Shown here piece after piece: positions 4,689 to 6,906 of a DNA stretch of 6,906 nt. Origin of the DNA: Candidatus Gastranaerophilales bacterium (GTDB lineage Bacteria > Cyanobacteriota > Vampirovibrionia > Gastranaerophilales > Gastranaerophilaceae); NCBI GenBank assembly GCA_944323495.1, contig CALUSZ010000015.1, positions 1-6,906 of the forward strand. The letters run 5' to 3'. How positions within the stretch are numbered: the first letter of the stretch is position 1; each line of letters starts with the position of its first letter. Both the position numbers and the translations under genes were made by a program. The notes below the pieces were generated by a model. The model saw nothing but the letters and a program-made list of their open reading frames with translations, ran no database searches and was not told the DNA's origin.

Positions 4689-5411
4689 CTAATTTGTTAT
4701 CTTATACATAAAGATACCTGCAGAGATACTCAAGTTCAGAGATTCTACTTTATCAGACATTTCTATTGTAACATTATTTGTTGCAAAGTTTTTTAGTTCT
4801 TCACTTAAGCCGGAAGCTTCCGAGCCGAACATAATTAGGACTTTTTCTTGCGGAATATAATCTTTTAGCCAAATTGTATTATTTGATTTTGGCAAAGTTG
4901 CGACACGCTCATAATTTTCAAAAACCGATAAATCATTCATCTCAAATACAGGAATTTTCCATAAATTTCCAACTGTAGAGCGGACACATTTGGGGTTATA
5001 AAGATCCACTGTGTCACCATACAAAACCACAGCATCAATATTAAAAGCGCATGCAGATCTTAATATTGTTCCCAGATTTCCGGCATCTTTTATCCCTTCA
5101 AGCAAAATAACTTTTTTGTATAAATGGGACCATTCTCTTTTGATTTTTTTTGCAACCGCAACAGCCTTTGGCGGAGTTTCTGTTGAGGAAATTTTCGACA
5201 AAACCGCTTCTGTCGTTTCTATCTTATTTTCAAAATCTTTGAACAGGTCCTCTCCCTCTTCAACAAACAAGTGTACAATTTCTAAGCCGGAATTTACAGC
5301 TTCCTCAATACATTTACTCCCCTCAAGCAAAAACAGGTCTTTTCTGTATTTTTTTTGTAAAAGCTTTGCAGTTTCTTTTACAAGCTCATTATTAACACTT
5401 GTTATCTTCAT
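4689..5411 (-). CDS. TrmH/SpoU-family RNA 2'-O-ribose methyltransferase
   Basis: The family transfers a methyl group from S-adenosylmethionine to a ribose 2'-OH in rRNA or tRNA. All three knot-fold (SPOUT) motifs are present in the C-terminal two thirds: motif 1 NLGTILRSA (112-120, N112 and catalytic R118), motif 2 FGSEASGLSEE (195-205, E198), and motif 3 ESLNLSISAGI (223-233, N226). The N-terminal part (about 5-90) fits the usual RNA-binding domain, with RKDLFLLEGSKCIEEA at 23-38 as in RlmB/AviRb/TsnR-like enzymes. At 240 residues the length is normal. The exact target nucleotide cannot be told from sequence. The ATG overlaps the stop of the upstream aminopeptidase gene as ATGA (5408-5411), implying translational coupling; the ribosome site is weak. 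It converges with the four-cysteine gene at 17 bp, and I see no convincing terminator between them. Confidence 0.92.
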   Translation of the reverse strand: MKITSVNNELVKETAKLLQKKYRKDLFLLEGSKCIEEAVNSGLEIVHLFVEEGEDLFKDFENKIETTEAVLSKISSTETPPKAVAVAKKIKREWSHLYKKVILLEGIKDAGNLGTILRSACAFNIDAVVLYGDTVDLYNPKCVRSTVGNLWKIPVFEMNDLSVFENYERVATLPKSNNTIWLKDYIPQEKVLIMFGSEASGLSEELKNFATNNVTIEMSDKVESLNLSISAGIFMYKITN

Positions 5412-6883
5412 AAAATCTCAAATTCCTTAAGCCATTCTTTTTCCTGTTCGGAGAGCAAATTCATATCAATCAGCTTGCCTTCATATCCCATTTTTACAAA
5501 AGAGTTTATAATCCCATATTTCATATAGCATGAATTTTCAAGCCTTATACCGAAATGTTCTGGATTATATAGCCCGGGCTCTATTGTAAAAGTCATACCG
5601 TCACAAATTTCAGTATGCGCAATTTCAGACTGATTGAGAGCAGGCGGTGCTTCGTGTACATTAATCCCTATACCATGCCCGAGACCGTGAGAAAAAGTAA
5701 AACCCTCTACTTTATTATCCAAAATAAAATGAGCTTGTTTATCATAATCATACCCGGTTACATAATTGGCATTATATGCATTCAAAAACGCCTTTAATAC
5801 TGTCGTATAAACCTCTCTTTGCAAACCTGACGGCTTACCCTTCACAAAAACTCTTGTAATATCCGTAGCAAGCCCGCTTTCATAATACGCTCCGCAATCT
5901 ATCAGAACAAGCGAACCTTCCTTTAATATTACATCTTTTGAATTCTTAGAATAATGAGCAAGCGCCGAATTCTTATCAATTGCTACAATTGAATTAAAAC
6001 TCAAAGATTTAGCACCGTATTTTATAAACTCTTCTCTGAGTTTTTTAGCAATATCATACTCTGATAAATTATCATTCTCTTCAATATACTTTCTTATTGC
6101 CATAACAGCTTTATCAGTCTTTTCAAACGCGTCCTTATAAGCCTCAATCTCTTCAGAGGATTTAACAGCCTTCATATATTTGATATCGGAGCTCTTAGCG
6201 ACAGGTTTTCTAATTAAAGCGTAATCATAAGCATTGATAGAAGATTTATCAACAACAAGTTCTTCATCATATTCCTTCAAAAATTTATCACATTCTTCCT
6301 CGTTAGTAAAAAGAATCCGCTTATCCTTATCAATAAAAAGTTTTGCCCAAATCTTTGATGAACAATCCTTTGAAAAATCTCTTAGCCCCGTAAGATACGA
6401 AACCTCTTCAAGATTTGATATAAACATTGGTTTTTGGGGAATAAAATCTCGTTTAGTCATTGCCTGAACGTATTTACTGCTATCATGCGGTTCAGTAAAA
6501 TTATTTATAGGATCTTTATCCAGAAGTTTAATCTTAAACCCCTCGAACCCTTCCAAGCGGCTTTGCGAAACCTTTTTGGAAACTATACCCAAAATCTTGT
6601 CCGGCTGAATTAATTTTCGTATCTCTTCGTCCTGTTTTTGGCCTAATTGGAGTTTAACAACAGTTACCCCTTCTTTAGCCTCCATATCAGCCTGTGTATG
6701 GTAGCGCCCGTCAACAAAGAGGTAAATATTATCTTCGGTAACAAGCGCATCACCTGTTGAACCGGAAAATCCGGTTAGCGTATATCTTGCATTTTCAGAC
6801 AACGCAGGGTATTCAACCAAGTATTCATTAGTACAGTTTACTAACAAATAATCAACACCGAGTTTTTTTAATAAATCTTTCAT
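5408..6883 (-). CDS. Xaa-Pro aminopeptidase (M24B), XPNPEP1-like
   Basis: This 491-residue cytoplasmic enzyme is predicted to remove N-terminal residues preceding proline, using two metal ions, probably Mn. The five metal ligands of the pita-bread fold are all present: D329 (LIDCGAYY), D341 (ATDITRVF), H403 (SHGLGHGIG), E435 (FTIEPGLY) and E449 (FGIRLENS). Substrate-binding histidines fall at H310 (ALAHYS), H399 and H410 (NVHEAPP). The first domain has GFSGSTGDALVT (38-49) and VDGRYHTQAD (57-66), typical of the creatinase-like N-domain. The end (KLIDMNLLSEQEKEWLKEF, 470-488) matches the small M24 C-terminal domain found in eukaryotic-type XPNPEP1 relatives. It is shorter than the roughly 600-residue members I know, mainly in the linker and second domain. 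The ATG at 6881-6883 has no Shine-Dalgarno sequence. The methyltransferase gene overlaps its stop by four bases. Confidence 0.93.
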   Translation of the reverse strand: MKDLLKKLGVDYLLVNCTNEYLVEYPALSENARYTLTGFSGSTGDALVTEDNIYLFVDGRYHTQADMEAKEGVTVVKLQLGQKQDEEIRKLIQPDKILGIVSKKVSQSRLEGFEGFKIKLLDKDPINNFTEPHDSSKYVQAMTKRDFIPQKPMFISNLEEVSYLTGLRDFSKDCSSKIWAKLFIDKDKRILFTNEEECDKFLKEYDEELVVDKSSINAYDYALIRKPVAKSSDIKYMKAVKSSEEIEAYKDAFEKTDKAVMAIRKYIEENDNLSEYDIAKKLREEFIKYGAKSLSFNSIVAIDKNSALAHYSKNSKDVILKEGSLVLIDCGAYYESGLATDITRVFVKGKPSGLQREVYTTVLKAFLNAYNANYVTGYDYDKQAHFILDNKVEGFTFSHGLGHGIGINVHEAPPALNQSEIAHTEICDGMTFTIEPGLYNPEHFGIRLENSCYMKYGIINSFVKMGYEGKLIDMNLLSEQEKEWLKEFEIL

Positions 6884-6890
6884 ATTTTTT

Positions 6891-6899
6891 AGTATAGCA
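6891..6899 (-). promoter_or_regulatory. Extended -10 promoter of the aminopeptidase gene, predicted leaderless start
   Basis: On the minus strand TGCTATACT is an extended -10 (TG, one base, TATACT with five of six matches). The hexamer ends seven bases before the ATG (intervening AAAAAAT), so the transcript should begin on, or one base before, the start codon. A -35 would lie near 6914-6919, outside the window. Confidence 0.55.
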
Positions 6900-6906
6900 C
6901 ACTATT

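Noticed and set aside
4683..4706. TATAAG/CTTATA inverted repeat at the convergent gene ends
   Set aside because: Six A/T-rich pairs around a 12-base loop with no T-tract, partly inside the methyltransferase coding end; too weak to call a terminator.
5011..5430. 139-residue plus-strand reading frame antisense to the methyltransferase gene
   Set aside because: The opposite strand carries all three SPOUT motifs; this frame is Ser/Phe-rich low-information sequence.

Overview
This is an AT-rich chromosomal window (about 35% GC by eye) from a bacterium with compact gene spacing and ordinary codon use. It holds nine complete genes and the first codons of a tenth. The gene content is mostly housekeeping: purine synthesis, transketolase, rRNA/tRNA methylation, peptide turnover, a lipid-linked sugar transferase and the start of RNA polymerase beta. 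To this are added small secreted or cysteine-rich proteins that look lineage-specific. The RpoB-like N-terminus, the split transketolase, the paired coiled-coil secreted proteins and the low GC together suggest a non-photosynthetic gut cyanobacterial relative (Gastranaerophilales / Vampirovibrionia). That placement is an impression and not a demonstrated result; other low-GC phyla remain possible.

Layout. The minus strand carries four groups: the probable rpoB start (1-87); purB followed by a coupled secreted matrixin-type metalloprotease (2105 down to 273); two tandem paralogous genes for small secreted coiled-coil proteins (2831 down to 2154), closed by a strong hairpin terminator; and a pepP-like M24 aminopeptidase overlapping a TrmH-family methyltransferase gene (6883 down to 4689). 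The plus strand carries one compact operon (2904-4671): a WecG/TagA/CpsF glycosyltransferase, the N-terminal half of a split transketolase, and a 69-residue four-cysteine protein. A 72-bp divergent promoter region (2832-2903) separates the plus operon from the paralog pair. The operon and the TrmH gene converge with only 17 bp between them. No stretch over 300 bp lacks a gene, and I see no tRNA, rRNA, CRISPR, insertion sequence or riboswitch.

Most striking pattern. Three transcription-unit-leading genes (purB, wecG-like, pepP-like) have no Shine-Dalgarno sequence. Instead each has a near-consensus -10 box (TATAAT, TATAAT, TATACT) ending 6-7 nt before the ATG, so transcription should begin at or within one base of the start codon. 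This predicts leaderless mRNAs. Genes inside operons, and the secreted-protein gene that leads the paralog operon, have clear Shine-Dalgarno sequences. The window therefore seems to use two initiation modes side by side. The other candidates for something undescribed are the pair of secreted coiled-coil paralogs and the four-cysteine mini-protein.
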